Shown: positions 7,203 through 14,447 of the stretch, piece after piece | Layout of the letters: the number at the start of each line of letters is the position of its first letter | Position numbering within the stretch: the first letter of the stretch is position 1 | Origin: an uncultured Eubacteriales bacterium | Lineage (GTDB): Bacteria; Bacillota; Clostridia; Oscillospirales; UMGS1783 | Assembly: GCA_900555065.1 (NCBI GenBank) | Contig: USJY01000002.1 | Span: 1-17,972, forward strand | Direction of reading: 5' to 3' | Length of the DNA stretch: 17,972 nucleotides | Program-made: the position numbers and the translations under genes | The notes under the pieces: model-generated | Databases searched by the model: none | The model's input: the letters and a program-made list of their open reading frames with translations, nothing else | What the model was told of the DNA's origin: nothing

Positions 7203-8561
7203 ATGCATATAATCGACATGCCGCAGGGTGCCAGGGCAATCGTGCAGGGCCTTCAGGATGCGAATTATGAAGCATATGTTGTTGGCGGCTGCGTACGGGA
7301 CAGCCTGCTCGGTTTGGCGCCTGCAGACTGGGATATTTGCACATCCGCTACGCCGGAAGAAATGAAAGAACACTTTGCACGCCGCAATATTCATACCATC
7401 GACACTGGAATTAAGCACGGAACCATAACGGTAGATATGGGCTCTTCCGGTATGTTTGAGGTTACCACCTTTCGCGTTGATGGGGACTACTCGGATAATC
7501 GCCATCCGGATTCTGTGCGGTTTACCCGGAGTATCCATCAGGATTTGTCCAGAAGAGACTTTACCGTCAATGCAATGGCGTTTAACCAAGCCGGTCTTGT
7601 TGACCCGTTCCACGGCAAAGAGGATTTGAAGAACAAAGTGATTTCCTGCGTTGGAAACCCGGACGAACGTTTTTCAGAAGATGCGCTGCGGATTTTGAGG
7701 GCGCTTCGCTTTGCTTCCGTATACCAGTTTCGTATCGATGGCAGGACGACAGAATCCATTCACAAAAACAAGCATAAACTAAAGCACATCGCCGCAGAGC
7801 GGATTTGTTCTGAGCTTTGCAAGATGCTGAAAGGCAAAGGAATTCTAGATGTGCTGCTTGCGTTCGGCGATGTCTTTGCTTTCATCATACCGGAGTTAGC
7901 GCCGTGCGTTGGGTTTGCGCAGAACAATCGCTTCCACCAGTACACGGTCTATGAGCACATCGCACGCGCGGTAGCAAGCTATAATGGGGGAGATACCTCA
8001 GTCAATATGGCGTTGCTTCTTCACGATATTGGAAAGCCGCTCTGCTACACCGAGGATGAAAACGGCGGGCATTTCTACGGCCATGCCGTGCTGAGCCGGG
8101 ATATTGCTGAAGGGGTTCTCAACCGCCTTCGCCTTGATAACAGAACGAAAAACGAAGTGCTGGAGTTGATCCTTTACCACGATTCGGTGATTGATCCCAC
8201 GCCGAAAACAGTGCGAAGATGGCTCAATAGAATCGGACAGCGCCGTATGTGCCAGCTTATCGACGTACGGCTTGCCGACGTCTGCGCGCAGGCAGAATCC
8301 GCCAGGGAGTCAAGGCTGGAAAAATGTCATGCGCTCGGCAGGGCAATTGCTCTTGTTTTGGAGGAGCGGCAGTGTTTTGCCAGAAAGGACATGGAAATCA
8401 AGGGCGGAGATCTGCTTTCGATCGGCATGCCGCAAAGTCCCCGCATCGGTACAATTCTCAATATTCTTTTGGAAAAGGTGATTGCGGGAGAAATCCCAAA
8501 CGAGCGCGAAGTGCTTATGCAGGAGGCGGTGAGGTTGGCGGCGGAATCGTGTCTGCACTAA
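7203..8561 (+). CDS. cca: CCA tRNA nucleotidyltransferase
   Basis: Adds or repairs the 3'-CCA of tRNAs without a nucleic-acid template. The start is ATG 7203, with AGGAGG at 7190-7195. The 452-residue protein has the class II nucleotidyltransferase head: GGCVRD at 28-33, then DWD at 42-44 supplying the two metal-binding Asp, and RRDFTVNAMA, the template-like motif region, around residue 120. A head/neck domain follows (RILRALRFASVYQFRI), then an HD phosphohydrolase-type domain with LLHDIGKP, whose His274-Asp275 are metal ligands. This domain is common in clostridial CCA enzymes. Whether the enzyme does the full CCA or only part of it (some bacteria split CC and A addition) cannot be decided here. 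The 132 bases before it hold no promoter or terminator I can defend; it sits apart from the glycan cluster in function. Confidence 0.95.
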   Translation: MHIIDMPQGARAIVQGLQDANYEAYVVGGCVRDSLLGLAPADWDICTSATPEEMKEHFARRNIHTIDTGIKHGTITVDMGSSGMFEVTTFRVDGDYSDNRHPDSVRFTRSIHQDLSRRDFTVNAMAFNQAGLVDPFHGKEDLKNKVISCVGNPDERFSEDALRILRALRFASVYQFRIDGRTTESIHKNKHKLKHIAAERICSELCKMLKGKGILDVLLAFGDVFAFIIPELAPCVGFAQNNRFHQYTVYEHIARAVASYNGGDTSVNMALLLHDIGKPLCYTEDENGGHFYGHAVLSRDIAEGVLNRLRLDNRTKNEVLELILYHDSVIDPTPKTVRRWLNRIGQRRMCQLIDVRLADVCAQAESARESRLEKCHALGRAIALVLEERQCFARKDMEIKGGDLLSIGMPQSPRIGTILNILLEKVIAGEIPNEREVLMQEAVRLAAESCLH

Positions 8562-8597
8562 AAATGTGGGAATGGCGAATGCATGTTCTTTATTATC

Positions 8598-9083
8598 TCA
8601 ACCGGCCTGCGCCTGCTCCTGTGCGGTGTAGCTGAGTCCGTGCATGAACCCCATAAGAGAGGTGCAGGTCACATCGCCCGCCACGACCTGGTCTTCATAT
8701 ATGTATATGTTTGCAAAGATCGTGTCGTCTGTACGCCCCGGATAGTTGGTAATCTGATACGTCCAGCGTTTGAGCCGCTTGCCGCAGTAATCGCGCAGGT
8801 CGTATCCCTGCTCCTCCTGCAACTCGTTATAATTCTTGTATACCTCGTCAAATTCACTCGGTATCACGACTTCCACGACCTCGTAGGGCTCGCTGTCCAC
8901 GGTCCAGCCGAAGCTGCTGAGGAAGGATACGCGGTCCTCGTTGTTTTTGACAATCATGGCCGCCGCGCTCACGGCGACAGGTTTGGATACAACGGCGGAA
9001 ATGGTGATGCCGAGCAGAGCCAGAATCATGGCGCAGCAGACGAAAAACAACTGCTTATTGAATTTCATGGTGACAACGAACAT
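8598..9083 (-). CDS. DUF4830 domain-containing secreted or membrane-anchored protein
   Basis: A 161-residue protein on the minus strand; ATG at 9083 has AGGGG just upstream, while the alternative internal ATG at 9068 has no SD. The N-terminus is basic then hydrophobic (KQLFFVCCAMILALLGITISAVV), a single membrane helix or signal peptide. The remaining about 115 residues resemble the DUF4830 family of clostridia: FLSSFGW, an EVVIPSEFDEVYKNYN stretch, KRWTYQITNYP, and a final GDVTCTSLMGFMHGL. The function of the family is unknown. It is divergent from the bofA-like gene and convergent with cca; the 36 bases to the cca stop show no obvious terminator. The family occurs mainly in spore-forming Firmicutes, so a sporulation link is possible but only a guess. 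Confidence 0.82.
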   Translation of the reverse strand: MFVVTMKFNKQLFFVCCAMILALLGITISAVVSKPVAVSAAAMIVKNNEDRVSFLSSFGWTVDSEPYEVVEVVIPSEFDEVYKNYNELQEEQGYDLRDYCGKRLKRWTYQITNYPGRTDDTIFANIYIYEDQVVAGDVTCTSLMGFMHGLSYTAQEQAQAG

Positions 9084-9101
9084 GGTACCGCCCCTTTTCT
9101 C

Positions 9102-9120
9102 ATAGATACAATATATCTAT
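9102..9120. promoter_or_regulatory. A+T-rich inverted repeat upstream of the DUF4830 gene
   Basis: Arms 9102-9108 and 9114-9120 are a perfect 7-bp inverted repeat around a 5-base spacer, 19 bases upstream of the DUF4830 start. It may be an operator or simply part of an A+T-rich promoter; I could not assign -35 and -10 boxes on the minus strand. Confidence 0.35.
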
Positions 9121-9175
9121 ATAAAAACCAAAGCCCGAATATGTACGAATCCAAGCATGTTTACCTGCCTTTCGT

Positions 9176-9203
9176 GAATATTTTCATCCCTTAGCCATAT
9201 ATA
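9176..9203 (+). promoter_or_regulatory. Candidate sigma-E (mother-cell) promoter of the bofA-like gene
   Basis: GAATATT at 9176-9182 fits the Bacillus sigma-E -35 consensus (kmATATT) at every position. CATATATA at 9196-9203 matches 6 of 8 positions of the -10 consensus (CATACAHT), with a 13-base spacer. bofA of Bacillus subtilis is a sigma-E gene, so the match fits the gene downstream. The A+T richness here makes a chance match possible. Confidence 0.5.
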
Positions 9204-9214
9204 TGGGATAGAGG

Positions 9215-9233
9215 GGACATGCGTTTCATGTCC
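9215..9233 (+). promoter_or_regulatory. 5'-UTR hairpin before the bofA-like gene
   Basis: Perfect 7-bp arms 9215-9221 and 9227-9233 with a 5-base loop lie just after the predicted start of transcription and 37 bases before the ATG. It could stabilise the mRNA or be a protein-binding site. No T-tract follows, so it is not a terminator. Confidence 0.45.
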
Positions 9234-9270
9234 GCCGCTGGGAAAGAAAAGGCAAGAGGGGGAATAAAAC

Positions 9271-9522
9271 ATGAAAGAGGTATTCATTTATGTGGGCGGC
9301 GTCGTCCTTGCCGTGCTGCTCATCTGTATTATCGGCCGCCTAATGTCAAAGAAAAAACATATTGTGTTGAGCAGCGTGAGCGGAGTGGCCGCGCTCGTGC
9401 TGATCAATCTTACGGCGGGTATAACAGGCGTCGGGCTGGGCTATACGCTGCTGTCAGTAGGCACTTCAGTTTTGCTCGGCCTGCCTGGTGTAGCGCTTCT
9501 CCTGCTTGGAAACCTTTTATAA
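9271..9522 (+). CDS. bofA: BofA-family pro-sigma-K processing inhibitor-like membrane protein
   Basis: An 83-residue, very hydrophobic protein starting at ATG 9271 behind a GAGGGGG SD (9256-9262). Three hydrophobic segments are visible (about 4-22, 32-53 and 60-82), separated by a KKKH loop. The C-terminal pattern TSVLLGLPGVALLLLGNLL matches the family signature (a GxPG motif in a hydrophobic end), and NLTAG matches the central conserved Asn region. Length is close to B. subtilis BofA (87). In Bacillus, BofA holds the SpoIVFB protease inactive in the outer forespore membrane until the forespore signals, delaying sigma-K activation; clostridial homologues may have other roles, because many clostridia handle sigma-K differently. 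A candidate sigma-E promoter lies upstream and a strong terminator downstream, so it is a single-gene unit. In Bacillus bofA lies near recR; that context is absent here. Confidence 0.85.
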   Translation: MKEVFIYVGGVVLAVLLICIIGRLMSKKKHIVLSSVSGVAALVLINLTAGITGVGLGYTLLSVGTSVLLGLPGVALLLLGNLL

Positions 9523-9547
9523 ATGATGCCATAATTCTGTATTGCAG

Positions 9548-9572
9548 GCGGAGGACAGAGTCCTCCGCTTTT
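9548..9572 (+). terminator. Intrinsic terminator after the bofA-like gene
   Basis: Perfect 9-bp stem, 9548-9556 with 9560-9568, mostly G-C, triloop AGA, followed by TTTT. It lies 25 bases after the bofA-like stop. Confidence 0.88.
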
Positions 9573-9590
9573 CATCGTTCGTAAGGCGCC

Positions 9591-9635
9591 GAACGCATGT
9601 TTTTTGTCATTCCAGTGCGTTCACTATTGACGCAC
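9591..9635. promoter_or_regulatory. Overlapping inverted repeats at the -35 of the symporter promoter
   Basis: Two perfect inverted repeats share a middle arm: 9591-9597 with 9616-9622 (7 bp, 18-base spacer), and 9615-9620 with 9630-9635 (6 bp, 9-base spacer). The second straddles the predicted -35 at 9627-9632. This is where a repressor or activator would bind. The protein is not known. Confidence 0.4.
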
Positions 9636-9655
9636 CGTATCTGATTTGATATGAT
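9627..9655 (+). promoter_or_regulatory. Sigma-A-type promoter of the symporter gene
   Basis: TTGACG (9627-9632) and TATGAT (9650-9655) are separated by exactly 17 bases, each one mismatch from consensus. The -10 is extended by TG at 9647-9648. Transcription would start near 9662. Confidence 0.75.
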
Positions 9656-9661
9656 TAATGA

Positions 9662-9703
9662 AAACTTTATCGCCAAATTGTAACGGATGCTGCGATAAAG
9701 TTT
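9662..9703. promoter_or_regulatory. 12-bp inverted repeat at the predicted transcript start of the symporter
   Basis: Arms 9662-9673 and 9692-9703 are perfectly complementary over 12 bases, with an 18-base spacer. The repeat begins at the predicted +1 and ends 43 bases before the ATG. It could be a two-half-site operator that blocks the promoter or a stable 5' RNA hairpin. No T-tract follows, so it is not an attenuator by itself. Confidence 0.7.
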
Positions 9704-9746
9704 GTGTTCAATATAAATATTAGATAAAGGAACGGAATGTGGATCA

Positions 9747-11315
9747 ATGGGGATCAAAATTATTTTTCTGCTGATTTTTTTCGGAATTATGCTGACAGTA
9801 GGCTTTTTGTGCCGCCGAACGGCGGAGGATACGCACGGCTTTGTACTGGGCGGCCGGAATGTCGGCCCGTGGCTGACCGCCTTCGCTTATGGTACGTCGT
9901 ATTTTTCAGCAGTTATATTTGTCGGTTACGCAGGCCAGTTTGGCTGGCGGTTCGGTATCGCGTCAACCTGGATCGGAATCGGCAACGCGCTGATCGGCTC
10001 GTTGCTCGCATGGGTGCTTCTGGGCCGCAGAACCCGTATTATGAGCCAGCATCTTTCGAGCGCGACCATGCCGGAATTCTTCGGCCGCCGCTATAACAGC
10101 AGGGCTATTAAAATTGCGGCTTCGGCCATTACGTTCGTCTTTCTCATTCCCTATACCGCATCCCTCTATAACGGGCTTTCCCGCCTGTTCAGCATGGCCT
10201 TCAGCGTGGATTATTCCATCTGCGTAATCGTAATGGCGGTGTTGACCGGCGTATACGTCGTTGCCGGCGGCTATATGGCGACCGCCGTCAACGATTTTAT
10301 TCAGGGCATTATCATGATCGCGGGAATTATCGCCGTCATAATGGCCGTGCTCAACGGCCAGGGCGGTTTTATGCAGGCGCTTTACAGCCTCTCTGAAGTT
10401 CCCGGCGCGCAGGGCGATGCGAACGGCGTGTTCGCCTCTTTCTTTGGTCCCGCGCCGCTCGACCTGCTCGGCGTCGTGCTGCTCACGTCGCTTGGCACCT
10501 GGGGGCTGCCGCAGATGGTACAGAAATTCTACTCCATTAAAAGCGAGCAGGCGATCCAGTCCGGCACGGTCATCTCAACCGTATTCGCGCTCATCGTCGC
10601 CGGCGGCTGCTATTTCCTCGGCGGTTTTGGCCGCCTGTTTGGCGACCAGATCGAGTATATTTCGGGTACGACCACGCCGGTCTATGATTCCATTGTCCCC
10701 ACCATGCTGCAAAACCTGCCCGATATCCTCATCGGCGTCGTAATCATTCTCGTTCTGTCCGCGTCCATGTCAACGCTCTCCTCGCTCGTGCTGGCCTCTT
10801 CTTCAACGCTTACGCTCGACTTTTTCGGCGAAACTTTTATGCGCCGCGCAAGCGAGAAAAAACGCCTGTTTGTCATCCGCGTTCTGATCGTGGTGTTCAT
10901 TGCCATTTCCGTCGTAATCGCCATCGTACAGCACAATTCCGCCATTACCTTCATCGCGCAGATGATGGGCATATCGTGGGGCGCGCTCGCCGGTGCGTTT
11001 CTCGCGCCGTTCCTGTACGGCCTGTACTGGAAACGCGCGAATAAGTATGCGGTTTGGGCATGTTTCGGGTTCAGCGTCGTCGTTATGCTCCTCAACGTAT
11101 TTTTCAGCGGCTATTTCCCCGCCTTTCTTCGCTCTCCCATTAACGCCGGCGCGTTTGTCATGCTCGCAGGTCTGGTCTTGGTCCCGCTCGTGAGCCTTCT
11201 GACAAAGCGTCCCGAACCGGACTATATAGAACGCGTTTTCTCCTGTTATCAGACGCAGGTGACAGTCCCCTCGAAAGTTGCGCTGTCCGAGGATGTGGAG
11301 ATCGAGAAAATCTGA
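9747..11315 (+). CDS. Sodium:solute symporter (SSS family), substrate unknown
   Basis: A 522-residue integral membrane protein. The ATG at 9747 has only weak SD options (GGA at 9741-9743, AAAGGAA at 9726-9732), but the protein begins correctly with a hydrophobic helix and no better start fits. It has about 13 hydrophobic segments and family landmarks: RTAEDTHGFVLGGRNVGPW after helix 1, TAFAYGTSYFSAVIFVGYAGQ in the helix that in SSS transporters forms the substrate and sodium path, GGYMATAVNDFIQG, and GLPQMVQKFYS. Length and order match the family, which imports amino acids, sugars, vitamins or organic acids with sodium. Its position 80 bases before the aryl-CoA ligase/ior operon suggests an aromatic acid or amino acid as substrate, but this is an inference. 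It has its own promoter; no terminator separates it from the next gene. Confidence 0.9.
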   Translation: MGIKIIFLLIFFGIMLTVGFLCRRTAEDTHGFVLGGRNVGPWLTAFAYGTSYFSAVIFVGYAGQFGWRFGIASTWIGIGNALIGSLLAWVLLGRRTRIMSQHLSSATMPEFFGRRYNSRAIKIAASAITFVFLIPYTASLYNGLSRLFSMAFSVDYSICVIVMAVLTGVYVVAGGYMATAVNDFIQGIIMIAGIIAVIMAVLNGQGGFMQALYSLSEVPGAQGDANGVFASFFGPAPLDLLGVVLLTSLGTWGLPQMVQKFYSIKSEQAIQSGTVISTVFALIVAGGCYFLGGFGRLFGDQIEYISGTTTPVYDSIVPTMLQNLPDILIGVVIILVLSASMSTLSSLVLASSSTLTLDFFGETFMRRASEKKRLFVIRVLIVVFIAISVVIAIVQHNSAITFIAQMMGISWGALAGAFLAPFLYGLYWKRANKYAVWACFGFSVVVMLLNVFFSGYFPAFLRSPINAGAFVMLAGLVLVPLVSLLTKRPEPDYIERVFSCYQTQVTVPSKVALSEDVEIEKI

Positions 11316-11326
11316 GTTAGCATGAA

Positions 11327-11349
11327 TTTCACATGACATTTTCGTGAAA
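11327..11349. promoter_or_regulatory. Inverted repeat over the -35 of the ligase/ior promoter
   Basis: TTTCAC at 11327-11332 and GTGAAA at 11344-11349 form a perfect 6-bp inverted repeat with an 11-base spacer enclosing the predicted -35. It is a candidate operator. Its arms do not match those of the symporter repeats. Confidence 0.45.
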
Positions 11350-11361
11350 CTGTGATATACT
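11333..11361 (+). promoter_or_regulatory. Sigma-A-type promoter of the aryl-CoA ligase/ior operon
   Basis: ATGACA (11333-11338) and TATACT (11356-11361), 17-base spacer, each one mismatch from consensus, with an extended TG at 11353-11354. It gives the operon a start independent of the symporter, about 30 bases before the TTG start. Confidence 0.7.
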
Positions 11362-11395
11362 ATTTTGTAACATAAGGTCGAAAGAGGGAAGTGGA

Positions 11396-12700
11396 TTGTT
11401 TTTTCAGAAAGAGCTGGAGACGATGCCCCGCAGAGAGCTGGAAGCTCTGCAGCTCGAGCGGCTCAGGCATATCGTCGATTACTGTGACAGAAACGTGCCG
11501 TATTACCACCGCGTCCTCAGCGAAGCGGGCGTGACGGCGGAGAAGATCAAGTCGCTGTCCGACGTACAGTACATACCCTATACGACAAAGGCGGACGTGC
11601 GCGACAATTACCCGTACGGCCTGTTCGCCGTGCCCATGCGCGATATTGTGCGCATCCACGCATCGAGCGGCACAACCGGCAAACCGACTGTCGTGGGCTA
11701 TACCCGCGAGGACATCGGGATTTGGAGCGACTGCGTCGCCCGTCTGGCCGCTGCGGTCGGCGTAAACGGGGACGACATCGCGCAGATCTCGTTTGGCTAC
11801 GGCCTGTTTACCGGCGCGTTGGGCCTGCATTACGGCCTGGAGAAACTCGGCTGCGCAGTGATTCCGGTTTCAAGCGGGAACACGCAGAAACAGGCGATGA
11901 TTCTCAAGGACTTCGGCAGCACCGTGCTTATAAGCACCCCTTCCTACGCCATGTATATGAGCGAAGTTGCGCATGATATGGGCATAACAAACAGCGAGCT
12001 GAAGCTCAGAATCGGCCTGTTCGGCTCGGAGGGCTGCACGCCGGAGCTGCGCCAGAGCATAGAGCGCGGGTTCGGCCTGTTCTCTACGGATAATTACGGC
12101 ATGAGCGAACTGATGGGCCCGGGTGTCTCCGGCGAATGTGAACGGCGCGACGGCCTGCATTTCGCGGAGGACCACTTTTTGCCCGAGATCATCAACAGCG
12201 AAACCGGCGAAGTGCTGGAACGGGGCGAGACGGGCGAGCTGGTCATCACAACCCTCACCAAACAGGGCATTCCGCTTCTGCGCTATCGCACGAAGGACAT
12301 CACGCGCATCAATTACGAACCCTGCGCCTGCGGCCGTACCCATGCGCGCATGGATAAGGTCAAGGGCCGCAGCGACGATATGCTGAAGATCCGTGGCGTC
12401 AACGTATTCCCGTCGCAGATCGAGAGCGTGATGGCGAATATAGCGGGCGTTTCTCCGCACTATCAGCTGGTCCTGACCCGCAAGAACTATACCGATCACC
12501 TTGAAGTCAAGTTTGAATTGACAGACGAACGCCTGCTTGAGAACTACGCCGCGCTTGACGAGCTGCGTACTTCGGCGGTTGACCGCCTGCGCAGCGTGCT
12601 GGGAATCGACGCGAAGGTCACGCTGGTTCAGCCCCGTTCTCTTGAACGCTACGAGGGCAAGGCCAAGCGCATTGTGGATTTACGAGAAGGTCAGATATAA
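11396..12700 (+). CDS. Phenylacetate-CoA ligase family enzyme, copy 1 (variant)
   Basis: An ATP-dependent, AMP-forming aryl-CoA ligase of the PaaK family, 434 residues. It starts at TTG 11396 behind AGAGGG (11383-11388); no ATG fits. Landmarks: the PVxYY-like start (DRNVPYYHRVL), phosphate loop SSGTTGKP at 90-97, YGLFTGALGLHYG, NYGMSELMGPG for ATP, RYRTKD, and GRSDDMLKIRGVNVFPSQIE with the hinge and catalytic region. A CACGRTHARM cysteine pair is also present. It differs from usual PaaK in having GSEGCTPELR where GAEPWTExMR is common. It probably makes the CoA thioester of phenylacetate, indoleacetate or a related acid; in ior clusters it may also work with the arylacetyl-CoA made by IorAB. 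The iorA start follows its stop by 15 bases, so it is the first gene of the operon. Exact substrate cannot be read from sequence. Confidence 0.9.
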   Translation: MFFQKELETMPRRELEALQLERLRHIVDYCDRNVPYYHRVLSEAGVTAEKIKSLSDVQYIPYTTKADVRDNYPYGLFAVPMRDIVRIHASSGTTGKPTVVGYTREDIGIWSDCVARLAAAVGVNGDDIAQISFGYGLFTGALGLHYGLEKLGCAVIPVSSGNTQKQAMILKDFGSTVLISTPSYAMYMSEVAHDMGITNSELKLRIGLFGSEGCTPELRQSIERGFGLFSTDNYGMSELMGPGVSGECERRDGLHFAEDHFLPEIINSETGEVLERGETGELVITTLTKQGIPLLRYRTKDITRINYEPCACGRTHARMDKVKGRSDDMLKIRGVNVFPSQIESVMANIAGVSPHYQLVLTRKNYTDHLEVKFELTDERLLENYAALDELRTSAVDRLRSVLGIDAKVTLVQPRSLERYEGKAKRIVDLREGQI

Positions 12701-12715
12701 GAAGGAAGGATTGTC

Positions 12716-14446
12716 ATGAGAGAATTAATGCTCGGCAACCGTGCGGTTGCAAGGGGCTTGTATGAATCGGGCTGCGAAGTGCTGTCCGCCTACCCCGGCA
12801 CCCCCAGTACAGAAATTGCGGAATACGCCGCCATGTACGATGACATTTACTGCGAGTGGGCGCCCAATGAAAAGGTAGCGCTGGAGGTCGCGTTCGGCGC
12901 GTCGCTTGCGGGCCGGCGCAGTTTTTGCTGTATGAAACACGTCGGTCTCAACGTCGCGGCCGATCCGTTGTTCACCATGTCTTATACAGGTGTCGGCGGC
13001 GGACTTGTCATCGCAGTTGCGGACGATCCCGGCATGCATTCGTCCCAGAACGAACAGGACTCCCGCCATTACGCGGTCGCCGCAAAACTGCCCATGCTGG
13101 AGCCTGCCGATTCCGCGGAAGCGCTCGCATTTGTCGGCGCGGCCTATGCGCTGTCGGAGCAATTTGACACGCCCGTACTGCTGAAGATGTGCACCCGTAT
13201 CTCGCACTCTCAGAGCATCGTGGAAACTGCGGAGCGTAAAGTGCAGCCGAAAAAGCCGTATGAGAAGAACGCGCCGAAATATATTATGATGCCGGGCTAC
13301 GCCAAGCTTCGTCATCCCGTGGTGGAGAAGCGTATGGAGTCTCTTACCGCGTATGCCGAGACAACGCCGCTCAACCGCGTGGAAAAAGGCGACGGTTCAA
13401 TTGGAATCATCACATCCAGTACCTGCTACCAGTATGTCAAGGAAGTGTACGGCGATAGAGCCGATGTTCTGAAGCTGGGCCTTGTCAACCCTCTGCCCAA
13501 ACAGCTTATTTTAAATTTTGCAAAGAGCGTTAAACGCCTGGTCGTCATTGAGGAACTGGATGGGATTATTGAAAGGCACTGCAAAGCACTGGGGCTTGAC
13601 GTGGAAGGGAAGAACCTGTTCCCGCCGGTCGGCGAGTATTCGCAGAATATGATCGCGGCGGCCCTGGGCGAAACGGTGCATGCGGGTGAAGTGCTGGAAG
13701 AATCCCTGCCTATGCGCCCGCCGGTCATGTGCGCGGGATGTCCGCACCGCGGCATATTCTATGTCTTGCAAAAACTTAAAGTACATGTCATGGGCGATAT
13801 CGGATGTTATACTTTGGGCGCGCAGCCGCCGCTCGCGGCCATGGACGCGACGCTCTGTATGGGCGCGTCCATTTCCGGGCTACACGGCTTTAATAAGGCG
13901 GATGCAGACAATCAGCGCAGCTCTGTTGCCGTTATCGGCGATTCCACATTTATGCATTCGGGTATGACCGGTCTTGCAGGCGTTGCATATAACGCATCGA
14001 ATTCCACTGTAATCATTCTCGACAACTCCATCACCGGCATGACGGGCCATCAGCACAATCCTACGACCGGGTATAATATCAAGGGCGATCCCGCCGCAAA
14101 AATCGATCTGGAAACGCTGTGCCGCGCGCTGGGTATCCGCCGCGTCCGCGTCGTGGATCCCTATGACATTCAGGCCTGCGAGGCAGCGGTTAAGGAGGAG
14201 CTCGCAGCGGACGAACCATCGGTTATCATCTCCCGCCGGCCGTGTGCGCTGCTCAAATACGTCAAGCACAATCCGCCTCTGCGCGTGGACCGCGACGCTT
14301 GTAAAGGCTGTAAGGCATGTATGCGGCTGGGCTGTCCCGCAATCAGCATGAAGGCGGGGAAGGCCGCGGTGGATGCGACGTTGTGCGTCGGCTGCGGCGT
14401 ATGTCAGAGCCTGTGCGCCTTTGACGCGCTGAAAGGGGATGCGTGA
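12716..14446 (+). CDS. iorA: Indolepyruvate:ferredoxin oxidoreductase, alpha subunit
   Basis: The large subunit of the enzyme that decarboxylates aryl-2-oxoacids (indolepyruvate, phenylpyruvate, hydroxyphenylpyruvate) to aryl-acetyl-CoA and reduces ferredoxin. It has 576 residues; ATG 12716 follows AAGGAAGGA (12702-12710). The N-terminal pyrimidine-binding domain begins LMLGNRAVARGLYESG with YPGTPSTE. CAGCPHRG, near residue 340, is typical of the family. The thiamine-diphosphate site is GDS at 408-410 with Asn437 in LDNSITGMTG. The C-terminus holds two [4Fe-4S] ferredoxin motifs: Cys529, 532, 535 and 540 (then Pro), and Cys557, 560, 563 and 567 (Ala instead of the usual Pro). All key residues are present and the length is in the family range. 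It is translationally linked to iorB, whose ATG begins 1 base after this stop. Oxygen sensitivity of the enzyme implies an anaerobe. Confidence 0.97.
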   Translation: MRELMLGNRAVARGLYESGCEVLSAYPGTPSTEIAEYAAMYDDIYCEWAPNEKVALEVAFGASLAGRRSFCCMKHVGLNVAADPLFTMSYTGVGGGLVIAVADDPGMHSSQNEQDSRHYAVAAKLPMLEPADSAEALAFVGAAYALSEQFDTPVLLKMCTRISHSQSIVETAERKVQPKKPYEKNAPKYIMMPGYAKLRHPVVEKRMESLTAYAETTPLNRVEKGDGSIGIITSSTCYQYVKEVYGDRADVLKLGLVNPLPKQLILNFAKSVKRLVVIEELDGIIERHCKALGLDVEGKNLFPPVGEYSQNMIAAALGETVHAGEVLEESLPMRPPVMCAGCPHRGIFYVLQKLKVHVMGDIGCYTLGAQPPLAAMDATLCMGASISGLHGFNKADADNQRSSVAVIGDSTFMHSGMTGLAGVAYNASNSTVIILDNSITGMTGHQHNPTTGYNIKGDPAAKIDLETLCRALGIRRVRVVDPYDIQACEAAVKEELAADEPSVIISRRPCALLKYVKHNPPLRVDRDACKGCKACMRLGCPAISMKAGKAAVDATLCVGCGVCQSLCAFDALKGDA

Positions 14447-14447
14447 G

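Noticed and set aside
8583..9194. Long open frame on + strand opposite the DUF4830 gene
   Set aside because: It overlaps the DUF4830 gene entirely, has no SD and no recognisable motifs; the minus-strand gene has a signal helix and family features.
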